Source: Synechococcus sp. WH 8020 (lineage in GTDB: Bacteria > Cyanobacteriota > Cyanobacteriia > PCC-6307 > Cyanobiaceae). Taken from it: a stretch of DNA of 64,000 nucleotides. The notes beneath the pieces were generated by a model, which saw only the letters and a list, made by a program, of their open reading frames with translations, ran no database searches and was not told the DNA's origin. Below are positions 26,641 to 35,459 of this stretch, piece after piece. The number at the start of each line of letters is the position of its first letter. Position 1 is the stretch's first letter. Made by a program: the position numbers and the translations under genes. The DNA lies in NCBI RefSeq assembly GCF_001040845.1, contig NZ_CP011941.1, forward strand, positions 515,744 to 579,743, read 5' to 3'.

Positions 26641-26964
26641 ATGATTCTTACCTTGGCAAAACCCTATATTCAATATTGGATGGGACTTGGAGGCATCATG
26701 ATGAATGGGCTGCCAGCTGCCTTGCTTCTTGCCGGTCCCCCTGCTCCTCCCATGCCGCCTATTGAAATTCAACAGCAAGTTCCAGAAGAACAACCTGGAT
26801 TCAAAGTGGAGAACTTTCGATTTGAGATCGATCAAAAGAGCTTTGATTGCTCTGCAGGCACGCTGAACTCAGGGAATAAGGCTCCCTATGCTTACAACCC
26901 ATCAACGAATGCTTTTGCAAGAGAGCTACAAATCCATGCAGCTCAATGTAAAACTCGCTTTTGA
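26641..26964 (+). CDS. Hypothetical protein, ~107 aa, proline-rich segment
   Basis: Starts right after the secreted-protein gene, so probably co-transcribed. The N-terminal ~35 residues are hydrophobic (IMMNGLPAALLLAGPPAPPMPP), either a membrane anchor or a poor signal peptide; an internal ATG at 26698 would make this the N-terminus. The mature part has two cysteines (KSFDCSAGTL, AAQCKTRF), again matching the small exported-protein theme. Family not recognised. Confidence 0.5.
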   Translation: MILTLAKPYIQYWMGLGGIMMNGLPAALLLAGPPAPPMPPIEIQQQVPEEQPGFKVENFRFEIDQKSFDCSAGTLNSGNKAPYAYNPSTNAFARELQIHAAQCKTRF

Positions 26965-27221
26965 ATAGTTTGGAGGTTATCCAAAAAAAATAATCTGTAT
27001 AACACTCACTGCCATTGGATGAACAACCGCATTCCACTCTGTCAGTGAGTGAATGGATCCTGCAATTGCTCAGGCCGATAGCATTTTCGTCTGTTTATCC
27101 CTGGCTTGGCTATGAGATTGAAGTGAATGTCGAGATTGCTTCAGTCTTCAGCCATGATTCCACAATGGAGTTCAATCGATGCGGATGAATTTAGGTAGGG
27201 TCTAAACCGCTAAGACTCAAT

Positions 27222-27254
27222 AAAAAAAGCCCCCACGGTTTAGAGAAGGGGGCC
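27222..27254 (-). terminator. Rho-independent terminator of the DUF4278 gene
   Basis: On the minus strand a GGCCCCC...GGGGGC hairpin (plus-strand GCCCCC 27229-27234 and GGGGGC 27248-27253) is followed by a run of seven Ts. It lies ~20 bases after the DUF4278 stop codon. Confidence 0.8.
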
Positions 27255-27274
27255 TTCGTTGTGATCAATTGAGA

Positions 27275-27382
27275 TCACTTTGCATAGGGAATGCCGCGGT
27301 AGGTCAGAAGTGCTTTCTTCGATGAATCGAAACCAGCACCTTGGATCTGCACGTACTTTTTGCCGCGATAGGTGAGAGTCAT
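27275..27382 (-). CDS. DUF4278 protein, 35 aa
   Basis: Very short cyanobacterial protein missed by length cut-offs. The sequence begins MTLTYRGKKYVQIQG and ends ALLTYRGIPYAK; the repeated LTYRG-xxY motif at both ends is the DUF4278 signature. Function unknown; members are widespread in cyanobacteria and often numerous per genome. It has its own terminator directly downstream. Confidence 0.8.
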   Translation of the reverse strand: MTLTYRGKKYVQIQGAGFDSSKKALLTYRGIPYAK

Positions 27383-27797
27383 TTTGGGTTCCTCAGAAAT
27401 CCAGGTCCCCGTTCCGTGGCCTGGCGAGTCTGCGCCTCATGTCAATGAGGTGAACGTTGTTTGTAGCTGTTGCTACTAGATCTTCATAGCAATAATGTCT
27501 CCCTTTTAGTTGTTCGAGGGGATACAAAGCGGCATGTGATTTTGAATTCTGTAGCTTTTCTATACAGAACACTCTGCCTGCTTTCTCGTTATCCACGTGT
27601 ACCTCACACGTGATGAGCAGTCAGCAAAGAAACGCTCATTTCAGCAGTCGTAGAGAGTGAAGAAAAGACTTTTCTGCTTCTCAAGGGTTTGGAGGTCCTT
27701 CTTATGGCCAAAATCCCTGCGTTTGCTTGCTTTCTGTCGTTGCGGGGTTGCATCTCCTTAAGAGAGTGGTTTCATATTGAAATCGATTACTTGACTG

Positions 27798-27941
27798 ATG
27801 TCCTTGCTTCTTAAGCGTCAGATTGAGCGGCTGGAACTTGCTATTGAGCTTTCTACAGACTGGTTAGAGATTCAATATTTGAGGGCCGAACTGGACCAAC
27901 TGAAGGACTTATATGAGGAGCCACACGCAGGTGTCGCCTGA
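27798..27941 (+). CDS. Small coiled protein, 47 aa
   Basis: ORF from ATG 27798 giving MSLLLKRQIERLELAIEL..., a heptad-like Leu/Glu helix (QIERLELAIEL, EIQYLRAELDQLKDLYEE). The strongly amphipathic pattern argues for a real gene. No Shine-Dalgarno match is visible and no family is recognised. Confidence 0.45.
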   Translation: MSLLLKRQIERLELAIELSTDWLEIQYLRAELDQLKDLYEEPHAGVA

Positions 27942-28491
27942 TCAAAGGTTTTTGTCCAAGATGCTTGCCAACTTTTGGCAGCAGATCCATGAATCGTTTG
28001 GCCTATGCACTCCCCTGCTGTCCTGACCTCTTGGAACCGCTCCAATCAACGAAAGAAGGGATCATTTCTGATTCAATGGGATGCGTTAACTGATCTTTAT
28101 GTTGATTGCTCTAGATTTGGAAAGATCTGATCCAGACGTATGACTATTTCTTGACTCGGCCATGGTGATGGCGTCTTCCGTGACGGACGCCTCATCGCCC
28201 ACAACGCGATCGCCAAGTGTTCGTATAGTTTGCGTCAACAGAGGTAGGTGGTTCCAACAAGTGTTGTCCAAGTGATGAATGAGAGGGTCTGGGAATTTTT
28301 ACTGGATGAAACATCATCATGCACACCCTTGCTAAATCTCCCTCCATGCAAAAGTTATTTGATTAATATCGTCAGTTCGCTCACGATTGAGACGATGACT
28401 TCGATGTAAATCACCTCAGGATGATCTTCTCAGGCGGTGTAACCCAACACCTAGAAAATATCTCCGTTTATACAGGCCTTTCAGAGATTCA
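27942..28491. other. Gene-poor interval
   Basis: About 550 bases. The only ORF, minus strand 28086-28271 (61 codons), has no ribosome-binding site and an undistinguished composition, so I do not call it. Nothing structured was recognised. Confidence 0.35.
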
Positions 28492-28680
28492 TTGAAGACC
28501 TACCTTATCAGCGATGATCTAAAACTGATCCCGTTGTTCTTGATTCAATTTATAGATGTTGAGCGCGAAGCATGCGGTACCGAAGCTTACAAGGAGTACG
28601 AGCAGATCTTGAGTATTCATGGTTTATCCAGTAGAGATTTTTGCCTAAGCCTCAATCTTGAGCAGCTTTTGCTTTCTTGA
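28492..28680 (+). CDS. Possible small protein, 62 aa
   Basis: TTG-initiated ORF with product MKTYLISDDLKLIPLFLIQF..., helical, ending LNLEQLLLS. Codon pattern is plausible, but it overlaps the 3' end of the membrane-protein gene on the other strand by 29 bases and lacks a ribosome-binding site. No family recognised. Confidence 0.35.
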   Translation: MKTYLISDDLKLIPLFLIQFIDVEREACGTEAYKEYEQILSIHGLSSRDFCLSLNLEQLLLS

Positions 28681-28783
28681 CGACAGGCAGGTCGGAAGGC
28701 TGGGCAAGGATGTAAACGACAGCAGCGCAGACGACTGCAGTGAAGGTGATCAAGCCAAAGATGGCGGTTGAATAGTCGGTCAT
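28652..28783 (-). CDS. Single-span membrane protein, 43 aa
   Basis: Product MTDYSTAIFGLITFTAVVCA..., one hydrophobic helix (AIFGLITFTAVVCAAVVYIL) then a short basic tail (LPVVKKAKAAQD). The size and layout recall small photosystem or cytochrome-complex subunits, but it does not match PsbX, PsbY, PetN or PsaM as I remember them. The frame opens upstream to a TTG at 28918 (88 aa, basic extension); I prefer the ATG at 28783, because the extra part has low-quality composition. Confidence 0.55.
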   Translation of the reverse strand: MTDYSTAIFGLITFTAVVCAAVVYILAQPSDLPVVKKAKAAQD

Positions 28784-29380
28784 CGAGAGGTGGTTGAAAC
28801 GCTTGTTGCGAATCTTAGCAAATTTGTAACGAAAGGTAAAGCCACGGATCGATTTCGCTGTTTTCGGAGCATCTAAGGGTATTTCGGCCTCCTTTGAGGG
28901 GGAGGTAGGTGGAATCAAAGCTGTCAGACGTTGTTGGTTCGCAAGGTGAGGAGATTCTTCAGCTCAGTGAATTAACAGATTCAGAGCGCATGCTTAGCAA
29001 GATTGCTGAGTCACAATTCAATGGTGAGAACGGCCCCCTTGCGCAGTGCCAATGAGCCAACGCTCCCTGCGAGAAGCCGACAGGCTCTCACTTTGGCGCA
29101 ATTTTGATGTGCATCAAAAACAAATGGGCGGTTTTTGACCTCACCCCCAAATTCTCTATCCATTCAGTCCAACGCCGCTGCGGCAAGAATGATGGATCAC
29201 TTAAAAAGCACATTTTGATGATACATGCTCAATTTGAGCCATGATCCGCACCACGATAATCTCATAATCCAGTCAATCCATCTAGTGACGTCGGCGTGAG
29301 GTCTTTCGTCGGCGGAGGCAGTTGATGTTGTGCCGCTCATCGCTGTTCCAAGGGCAGTCAACGATTCAAGAGCCATCTTG
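28784..29380. other. Gene-poor interval with a decayed MIRTT gene start
   Basis: About 600 bases. At 29241-29261 there is another copy of the ATGATCCGCACCAC gene start (MIRTTIIS then stop), preceded by a run resembling the other copies. Otherwise no coding signal. Confidence 0.4.
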
Positions 29381-29455
29381 AAAAGGAGCCAACGCAGGGG
29401 AGCAGTGGTTCCACTTCACACGTCCAGGCAGAGGATTGAAGTGCCTCTCCTTTTT
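29381..29455 (+). ncRNA. Candidate structured RNA or terminator stem
   Basis: AAAAGGAG (29381-29388) pairs with CTCCTTTT (29447-29454), closing a region that contains an internal 7-bp stem CACTTCA (29412-29418) with TGAAGTG (29437-29443). It ends in five Ts. No clear promoter was found, so it may be a processed 3' element rather than an independent gene. Confidence 0.35.
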
Positions 29456-29501
29456 GGTGATTAAGTGATAAAGTTGAAATGCTTTTAAGAGTATTTATCT
29501 G

Positions 29502-29532
29502 TTGACCTTATATGCGCAAGCTGTGTTATAAA
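29502..29532 (+). promoter_or_regulatory. Sigma70-type promoter of candidate sRNA
   Basis: TTGACC at 29502-29507 and TATAAA at 29527-29532 (19-base spacer; 17 if the shifted GTTATA is used). Transcription would start near 29539, at the first hairpin of the sRNA candidate. Confidence 0.5.
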
Positions 29533-29538
29533 TTTATT

Positions 29539-29597
29539 GAGAGTTGGTAACTCCAGCACTCCAAAGACAGAGGCTTAGAGAACCTTTGTCTTTTTTT
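29539..29597 (+). ncRNA. Candidate ~58-nt sRNA with own promoter and terminator
   Basis: Short transcription unit without an ORF. The 5' hairpin is GAGTT-GGT-AACTC (29541-29553). An unpaired linker (CAGCACTCC) follows, then an 11-bp terminator stem AAAGACAGAGG (29563-29573) with CCTTTGTCTTT (29583-29593, one G-T pair) and a T-run. A sigma70-type promoter lies just upstream. The two-hairpin plus single-stranded-linker design is like Yfr1, but the linker does not carry the Yfr1 core ACTCCTCACAC, so I treat it as a new candidate. Confidence 0.5.
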
Positions 29598-29601
29598 ATG
29601 T

Positions 29602-30551
29602 GATTCCTGGCAACACCTGGAGTGAGCTGCTCTGGAGCTAAGGATAACTTCTCTGAGAAAAGTGACGTGATTATCAAGTGCTCCATCGCCGTTCCGCAAG
29701 GACTCTTTCTTGTTGGTGCTTTTGATGCTCAAGCATCTTCACCCATTCAGCCAATCTGAGCTAGGAATGATGCTAGTGATCTTATCTGCGTTGACTCAGA
29801 AGCTGTATTGATCCCGCATACAATTTTGCTTGATGAAGACTGGTCAGTACAGCTTGCGAGTGAAGCAGGCGATCTCTAAAGAAGCTTCTACGACTTTACG
29901 GATCAAGACCATGCCAATCATGATCTGATCGCTCAGCAATTTCATTCCTGATACTATCAATTCGTGGTTTTTGGCTTTGATTCAGGCAAGCTCTGATTCT
30001 TCCGTACAGTTCAATTTAAATTCGACTTGCCCGCTGACATGTATATTGTGAAGCAAGTGTATGGGTGAACCTTGTAGAAGCTATTCGGGGCCATTCTAGA
30101 CAATCTTTGTGCCATGAATCAACTGCCAATAAAGCTACGATCATTCACCGCATCAGTCCAAAGAAAACTGCGCAAGATTCACGCTTTATAGGCTTCTCTT
30201 TGGACGTATTTCCTAGTTTGTACTTCTTGACCAAGCCATCCTAACGAGTGAATTGTGTCTTAAGAATCAGAACTCCCAAGTCTCTGTTGATTGGTTGGTT
30301 GGCTGATCCCATTCCCTTCCTAACTATGTAGGGTTCTATGTCTGTAAAGGTTTTCTTCCCGCTTCCCACGACCCACTCGAAGATGGCTGAGGTGCCTTCT
30401 TCGATTGACCTGCTTTCATTTCATCTCTGGGGCTATGCCAGCGCTGGTCGGCCTGACAAGTGTGCAGATTCTATGTTTTGGTTAAGGACTGCCACTGATG
30501 CAGCAATGAGCACCTGCCTTGCGTCAAAGAGACTTGATTGAATGGACAGCG
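29602..30551. other. Long gene-poor interval
   Basis: About 950 bases. ORFs of 60-70 codons on either strand (for example plus 30338-30541) show no ribosome-binding site and no recognisable pattern. No tRNA or repeats were seen. It may be decayed sequence. Confidence 0.35.
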
Positions 30552-30908
30552 ATGGCTAAACAATCAAGTGTTCTGTTTGTCTCCATCCAAAAGATGGTGA
30601 TGACCTCCATTACTTTCGTTGGAATTCTCGGAGCTACATCATTGGCCATGGTTCCGGCAGTTGAAGCTAACCATCACCATCATAGGAATCACCACAACAG
30701 ACATCATCGCCGTGTCGAGAACAGGGAAAGACGCCGAGCTATCCGTCATGACCGGCGGGATTGGGATCGATATCGCCGTAATTACTACAGCACTGGAAGA
30801 TATGGAGGTTATCTACCACTTCGTCCTGCCTACGCCTATGGATATGGCTACAGGAATGGTCACAGGTATCACAATCCTTCTGGCATACAGGTAAGGATTG
30901 GATTTTGA
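30552..30908 (+). CDS. Histidine/arginine-rich exported protein
   Basis: A 118-aa protein with an N-terminal signal region (MVMTSITFVGILGATSLAM...AVEA), then a metal-binding-looking stretch NHHHHRNHHNRHHRR, an Arg/Asp-rich helix (ENRERRRAIRHDRRDWDRYR) and a Tyr/Gly-rich end (YAYGYGYRNGHRYHNP). The His run could bind Zn, Ni or Cu, but this is inferred from composition. The start may be ATG 30552 or the later ATG 30594 nearer the hydrophobic segment. A second His-rich exported protein lies at 33714-34259. Confidence 0.6.
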   Translation: MAKQSSVLFVSIQKMVMTSITFVGILGATSLAMVPAVEANHHHHRNHHNRHHRRVENRERRRAIRHDRRDWDRYRRNYYSTGRYGGYLPLRPAYAYGYGYRNGHRYHNPSGIQVRIGF

Positions 30909-31162
30909 TCTAGATCAGCTCCATCATTGTTTAGGGGCTCAGCCCATCTCCGTACTCATCCGCTAGAACTTTGTCCAGTTGGTGTACCGCGCGGCTTGGT
31001 TAGGTGCTCCTCCTACTGCAACTCCTGCATGACCTTTGCATAGGTCTAGGGGGCATTAGCGGGGAGACGAGCGGATGGTCAAACAGCAAACCTTAAACTG
31101 CCTACTTCGACTGGTATCAGCAGCACAAGTGAGGCATCGTTGCCTTATTTCAATACTGTGCT

Positions 31163-31819
31163 GTGCTGCGTTGTCTCTCCTTAGGCCTGTTGGCTGCTTC
31201 TATTTCTGTTGCTGCTTTACCTGCCGTTGCTCAAGAGGGCAGTGCCGACTTCCCTAAGCTCTATATCACTGGGGCAGCTGGAGCGAATAATCCAACAACC
31301 CGATCGAATACAGGAGAGGCAGGTACTTTTGAAGAATATACAAATCCTGGTGCATCTGCAGAATTAGGATTCGGTCTTAATTTTGACGGTTTTAGAGTCG
31401 AGGTGACTTATGCCATAGATGCCAGTCAATTGCGAGGCTATACGAATATTAGAGGAGTTGATTTTGACTATGTTTCAGGCGGAGAAACCCGAAAGCAATC
31501 AGCTTTCTTAAGCGGATACTGGGATGTTTTGCGTCATAAAAGTTGGACGCCTTACTTCGGTGCCGGATTAGGCTATTCAAATTTAGATGTGCGAAACTTT
31601 TCTGATGCAGGTCTCTCTTATGATGCATTCAATCGCTCTCTTTGGGGGTATCAATTAAAAGCAGGCCTGTCTTTAGATGTCTCGTCTAGATCGACACTGT
31701 TTGCTGAAGGTATTTATAGGGCAACGTCTCGCTTTGATACCAATGATGGATTCAATGATTGGAACAATGCGTCTTGGAGTAGCTGGGGTGGTCAGCTGGG
31801 GATCAGAGTAGATCTTTGA
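31163..31819 (+). CDS. Outer-membrane beta-barrel protein
   Basis: A 218-aa protein with a signal peptide (LRCLSLGLLAASISVAALPAVAQ) and eight-strand barrel features: alternating hydrophobic/Gly strands such as LYITGAAGANNP, AELGFGLNFDGFRVEVTYAI, YFGAGLGYSNLDV and a terminal strand GGQLGIRVDL ending in a residue typical of barrel closure. It resembles OmpW/porin-like small barrels. GTG start, since an upstream stop leaves no other choice. A decayed copy of its signal-peptide region lies at 44487-44725. Confidence 0.75.
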   Translation: MLRCLSLGLLAASISVAALPAVAQEGSADFPKLYITGAAGANNPTTRSNTGEAGTFEEYTNPGASAELGFGLNFDGFRVEVTYAIDASQLRGYTNIRGVDFDYVSGGETRKQSAFLSGYWDVLRHKSWTPYFGAGLGYSNLDVRNFSDAGLSYDAFNRSLWGYQLKAGLSLDVSSRSTLFAEGIYRATSRFDTNDGFNDWNNASWSSWGGQLGIRVDL

Positions 31820-31887
31820 TTTGTGCTATTGAATAGAATTGACTGAAATTAAAAATCATTTTGTTGTGAGAATATTGGCTTTGCATT

Positions 31888-32364
31888 CTACTGTTTATTT
31901 TTCTTGTAATGGTTTCTAATTGCTACTGGCTTATTGCCAGATTGGAGAAGAATCATGTCTATTGAACCGTCTGGTAGCAGTCTGCCCCTGTAAATGCCAG
32001 GCTCATCATATTCAGCTAGGCCAATTTCACAATCAAATGGGTCTACTACACCTATTGTCTTCTCGGCATGGGCCTTGGTCACTTTCCCATCATCTGTATG
32101 CCCAGAATGTGTCGGTGACTCCCACGACCGAGTGCCGGTGATCACGCCATCATTATCCACATTAATTGAAAGCATGGATATACCTACATGTTTCCCGATA
32201 CTATTAATCCCTATGTTTTGGGCTGAATACATGCCTGATAGTTCTGACAAATGTATTGGTGGCTTGCAGGAAATATCAGCTATTGTTTGATGCTTTTCAA
32301 TTCCACAGGCAGAGACAGACCCGGCTAGCAGCAACCAATAAATTGTTCGCATTGAACTAATCAT
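31888..32364 (-). CDS. Putative lipoprotein, 158 aa
   Basis: Exported protein with a lipobox-like signal (MRTIYWLLLAGSVSACGIEK; the Cys after SVSA would be lipidated). The mature part is beta-rich, with three further cysteines or near-cysteines (ISCKPPIHLSELSG, PFDCEIGLAEYD) and acidic loops. Convergent with the barrel-protein gene. Function unknown. The start may also be the internal ATG of MRTIYW (32352). Confidence 0.6.
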   Translation of the reverse strand: MISSMRTIYWLLLAGSVSACGIEKHQTIADISCKPPIHLSELSGMYSAQNIGINSIGKHVGISMLSINVDNDGVITGTRSWESPTHSGHTDDGKVTKAHAEKTIGVVDPFDCEIGLAEYDEPGIYRGRLLPDGSIDMILLQSGNKPVAIRNHYKKNKQ

Positions 32365-32474
32365 TAGATTGAACTTGAAGGGAATGACTAGCCCTTCGGG
32401 GCTGTGTGTTGTGTCAAAGCTTGATTAGCAGGATGTCCTGTTTTGTCTCCTGCCAGGCGTTGCTAGTTCTCATT

Positions 32475-33155
32475 CTATTTTAGTGCTGCAAGAACTAGAT
32501 TTGCAACAGCCTCTGAGGAGCTCGGGTTCTGACCGGTGATGAGATTGTCATCCTGACAGGTGTGGGACTCCCAGTCGCTTCCTTTGGAATATTTGGCACC
32601 ACGTGAAATCATCGTATCCTCCACTAGCAGTGGAACAATCTTCGTGAGACCAATAGCATCTTCTTCAGAGTTTGTGAATCCCGTCACTTCTCGCCCTTTC
32701 ACAATGTGAACCCCGCTCTTGTCTTTTGCGTTGACTAGCGAAATTGGAGCGTGACAGACAGCGGATACTGGCTTATTGCTATTCCAGAACTCTTCGATCA
32801 GACGAATCGATGCATCATTGTCGACGAGATCCCACAATGGACCATGACCACCTGGGTAGAAGACTGCATCAAAATCTTTGCTAGAGATTGAGTCAAGCTT
32901 CGCTGTCCTGGAAAGTTCTTCATTGGCTGCCCTATCTGCTTTGAAACGTCGAGTGGCCTCAGTTTGTGCTGAAGGGTCGTCGCTTTTGGGATCAAGTGGA
33001 GGCAGCCCACCTTTTGGAGATGCCAGTGTGATCTCAGCTCCTGCATCTGTGAATGCGTAGTAGGGAGCAGCAAGCTCCTCTAACCAAAACCCCGTCGCTT
33101 GGCCTGTATCGCCGAGTTGATTGTGTGATGTGAGTACGAAGAGGATTCGTGTCAT
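32475..33155 (-). CDS. DJ-1/PfpI family protein (Hsp31-like)
   Basis: A 226-aa class I glutamine-amidotransferase-like protein of the DJ-1/ThiJ/PfpI superfamily. It has the nucleophile elbow VSAVCHAPISL with Cys at ~134 and the adjoining His, an early Glu (FWLEELAAPYYAF, ~27), and the glycine loop YPGGHGPLWDL. This pattern fits the Hsp31-type glyoxalase III/deglycase branch, which protects against methylglyoxal, but activity is inferred. Monocistronic with an ATG start. Confidence 0.85.
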   Translation of the reverse strand: MTRILFVLTSHNQLGDTGQATGFWLEELAAPYYAFTDAGAEITLASPKGGLPPLDPKSDDPSAQTEATRRFKADRAANEELSRTAKLDSISSKDFDAVFYPGGHGPLWDLVDNDASIRLIEEFWNSNKPVSAVCHAPISLVNAKDKSGVHIVKGREVTGFTNSEEDAIGLTKIVPLLVEDTMISRGAKYSKGSDWESHTCQDDNLITGQNPSSSEAVANLVLAALK

Positions 33156-33713
33156 GATTGTGATTGCTTTTCAGTGCATGTAAGTGTTGATGCTTGTCTA
33201 TTCAGCAAGCAAAGAAAAGAGCTTACCGCTGATAGATTTTAGCTGTTAGAGGGGTATGATTTGTAGTGTTGTTCCCAAATCAGATACCTACTCGATCCCC
33301 ATTGTGTTGTCTTTAGGCCGGGACGTCCTGTAAATCGATTGAAAGAACAAAGGTAGTCTGAGTTCGTCGATCTTGTTCGAGTTTGTTAGGACGAAAGAAA
33401 TCATGTTGATCTCTTCCGTTTCTATGCAGCATTCTTCTCCCCATATCGCCCATCAGAGTAGTGATCTCTGTTGCTTTATTGTCCAACGCGCCTTATGGCT
33501 TACTTCTAGGCTGCTAAGTTATAAGTCAGTTTCTTGTCACTCTTATCAATCAAGTTACTAACCACTCAGGCTCAACCTCTGCGACTATATCCCTTTTAAA
33601 TTCTTTAATACTGAGTGCTCGCCAATGCTTACAGTTTTCAGAATTGTCAGTCCTCAGTGCCACCAGTGGGGGTGACATTAAATCTACTTTGTGTTTACAA
33701 TTTTCTTGCCAGA
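33156..33713. other. Gene-poor interval
   Basis: About 560 AT-rich bases. An ORF at 33373-33561 (62 codons) is not supported by composition. Nothing else was recognised. Confidence 0.35.
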
Positions 33714-34259
33714 CTAATTACTCGCAGCATGGCAAACGGCATTTAATGTATGAACATCTGCTGCGCTTCTCGGCTGATTGCCGTTGATCAGACCTTGCTG
33801 ACAATTGGCTTGACCATTCACTCTGATTCCATTGACATAATAGGTGAAATCGATGCTTATAGGCTGTGGCGATGATTGTTCAAGCTCGTAATCAAGATTC
33901 CTATTGGTTTCTGGAACGACGATCGTAGGAGAATTTTGCTCACGAGAGTTGGCAATCGCAGAGGTGATCATTGCTCCTGTTGCTAAACCTGCGATACCCC
34001 ATTCAGCTCTTCTATTTGGATACCAGCCCCAATTATCATGATGCCATCTGCCACCGTGATGCCAACCACCTCCGCCGTGATGCCCGCCTCCACCGTGATG
34101 CCCACCGCCGCCGTGATGCCCGCCTCCGCCGTGATGCCCGCCTCCGCCGTGATGCCCGCCTCCGCCGTGATGCCCGCCTCCGCCGTGATGGTGTCCAGCA
34201 CTGATTGGCATGACTCCTGCCAACGTTAATGCTGATGCAATCAAGAACGTTCGCAGCAT
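33714..34259 (-). CDS. Exported His/Gly-repeat protein
   Basis: A 181-aa protein with a signal peptide (MLRTFLIASALTLAGVMPISA) followed by seven near-identical GGGGHH units, then WHHGGRWHHDNWGWYPN and a hydrophobic Ala/Gly stretch (WGIAGLATGAMITSAIANS). The C-terminal ~90 residues form a small domain with two cysteines (ANCQQG, AVCHAAS). The repeat is encoded by a perfect 18-base unit over ~110 bases. A role as periplasmic metal buffer is plausible. The C-terminal domain is conserved-looking rather than low complexity. Confidence 0.75.
   Translation of the reverse strand: MLRTFLIASALTLAGVMPISAGHHHGGGGHHGGGGHHGGGGHHGGGGHHGGGGHHGGGGHHGGGGWHHGGRWHHDNWGWYPNRRAEWGIAGLATGAMITSAIANSREQNSPTIVVPETNRNLDYELEQSSPQPISIDFTYYVNGIRVNGQANCQQGLINGNQPRSAADVHTLNAVCHAASN
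34078..34190. repeat. 18-bp tandem repeat in the His/Gly gene
   Basis: Repeated unit CATCACGGCGGAGGCGGG (coding strand), about six to seven copies, each encoding GGGGHH in frame. The array can gain or lose units without a frameshift, and so change metal-binding capacity. Confidence 0.85.
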
Positions 34260-35183
34260 AACCTCAATATCATTTTTTTATGGAATAGCCACTGATAATC
34301 GATTTGTCAACATTGTTAAGAATTTAGAATTGCTCCTGTTAATTGTAATCTTGCTTGTTCGCTTGCCTGAGTGTTGGTGGATGAGACTTGGCTTGATAAG
34401 CCACTCTCAAATGTTTTGGTCGGTTTGGTTATGCGACCAATGATTTGTGGCTCTCTGGCGGCCAAAGACCAGCTATTTTTTGATTCTGAACGTTCTAAGC
34501 AAAGTCAAATATTTGGAATCAGAAGATCCGAATTCTATTCTCTACCGCAGTGTTAATCTTCCATTCCTTTGCAGAAGGTGCAATCCTTGTTATAGGGATG
34601 CGCAGAAGCGACCACGCCCAATCCCACAATGAGTTGCCTGTATCAGCTGTAGTTGTGCTGATTCTCATCTGCTGGAGCACGAGGTTATGAGTGCTGTTAT
34701 CACTGGTAGTTGGATCAACTGAAAGGGTCCGAAGGTCTTTCATTTCTATGCGTTGGTGTGATGTGTATGTGTAGCCCTCTTCAGTCTTGGTTTCTTGCTT
34801 TCGTTTGTTCACCAATGCTGCATCTTCGCACCTCTTTGCTGTATGTATCTGCAGAATTAGTGGGTTCTGCCCTGACTTGTTGTCCAAAAAACTAATCATT
34901 GGGAGTCAGAATTTCATCCCCACTGCCTGGGTCGAATTGATCCTTTGAAGGTGTATGAGGGCATCCTTTGGAGGTCTGCATTTCTGCAAGACACCTTCTG
35001 GCGAAGATCTGAGTGATTCCTCTTACCTAGCCCATCTTGCATGAGACCTTCCTGTCCACACTCTGCTGCCTTCAGCTTCAGCAGGCAGCAGTTGGAGCAG
35101 TGGTAGCACCTAATCAAGAGTTGAACTCTTCGATCAACCACCTATCCATGCACCGCCGGGTCGGCTCCTGGCCTGGCATGGCA
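34260..35183. other. Long gene-poor interval
   Basis: About 920 bases. Overlapping ORFs on both strands (for example minus 34519-34899, 126 codons) have no ribosome-binding site or motif and are not called. The region may hold a decayed gene. The structured repeat begins at 35184. Confidence 0.35.
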
Positions 35184-35459
35184 TGGGGTGAGTCAGGCAA
35201 GCCCCAACAGGTTGTCCTGCAGGGGCAGTCCTGGTCCTGGACGGGATCCAAGAAACCTAAAGGTTAGGTCTCAAGTTCTTTCTACCAAACAATGCAAAGT
35301 CCCTCAACCTTTCGCGGGCTTCTAAATCGCGAAAGATTGATGGTTGTGGGACTGTTGACCCCGTCCAAAGAGTCACTATTTCATTTTGCGTCCGCCTGAG
35401 TCTCTGTTAGTGCGAAAAGCTCTCAATAGTTGTGACGATTGAGCGTGACGCATGAAAAA
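35184..35459 (+). repeat. Structured dispersed repeat, copy 1
   Basis: A ~276-base element with a second copy at 48067-48343, same orientation. Conserved hairpins: ACCTAA/TTAGGT (35255-35269); GTCCCTCAACC (35299-35309) with GGTTGTGGGAC (35342-35352), enclosing TTTCGCG (35310-35316) with CGCGAAA (35328-35334); and CTCAAT/ATTGAG (35422-35443). Identity is highest over 35300-35375. The homology ends at the ATG of a short ORF in both copies, so this may be a 5' regulatory leader or ncRNA gene. Not a known family to me. Confidence 0.7.

Noticed and set aside
33971-34229. Repeat-containing plus-strand and alternative-frame ORFs at the His/Gly gene
   Set aside because: Artefacts of the 18-bp repeat; none has a signal peptide or start signal.
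34519-34899. 126-codon minus-strand ORF
   Set aside because: No ribosome-binding site, no domain, irregular composition; possibly a decayed gene but not supportable.
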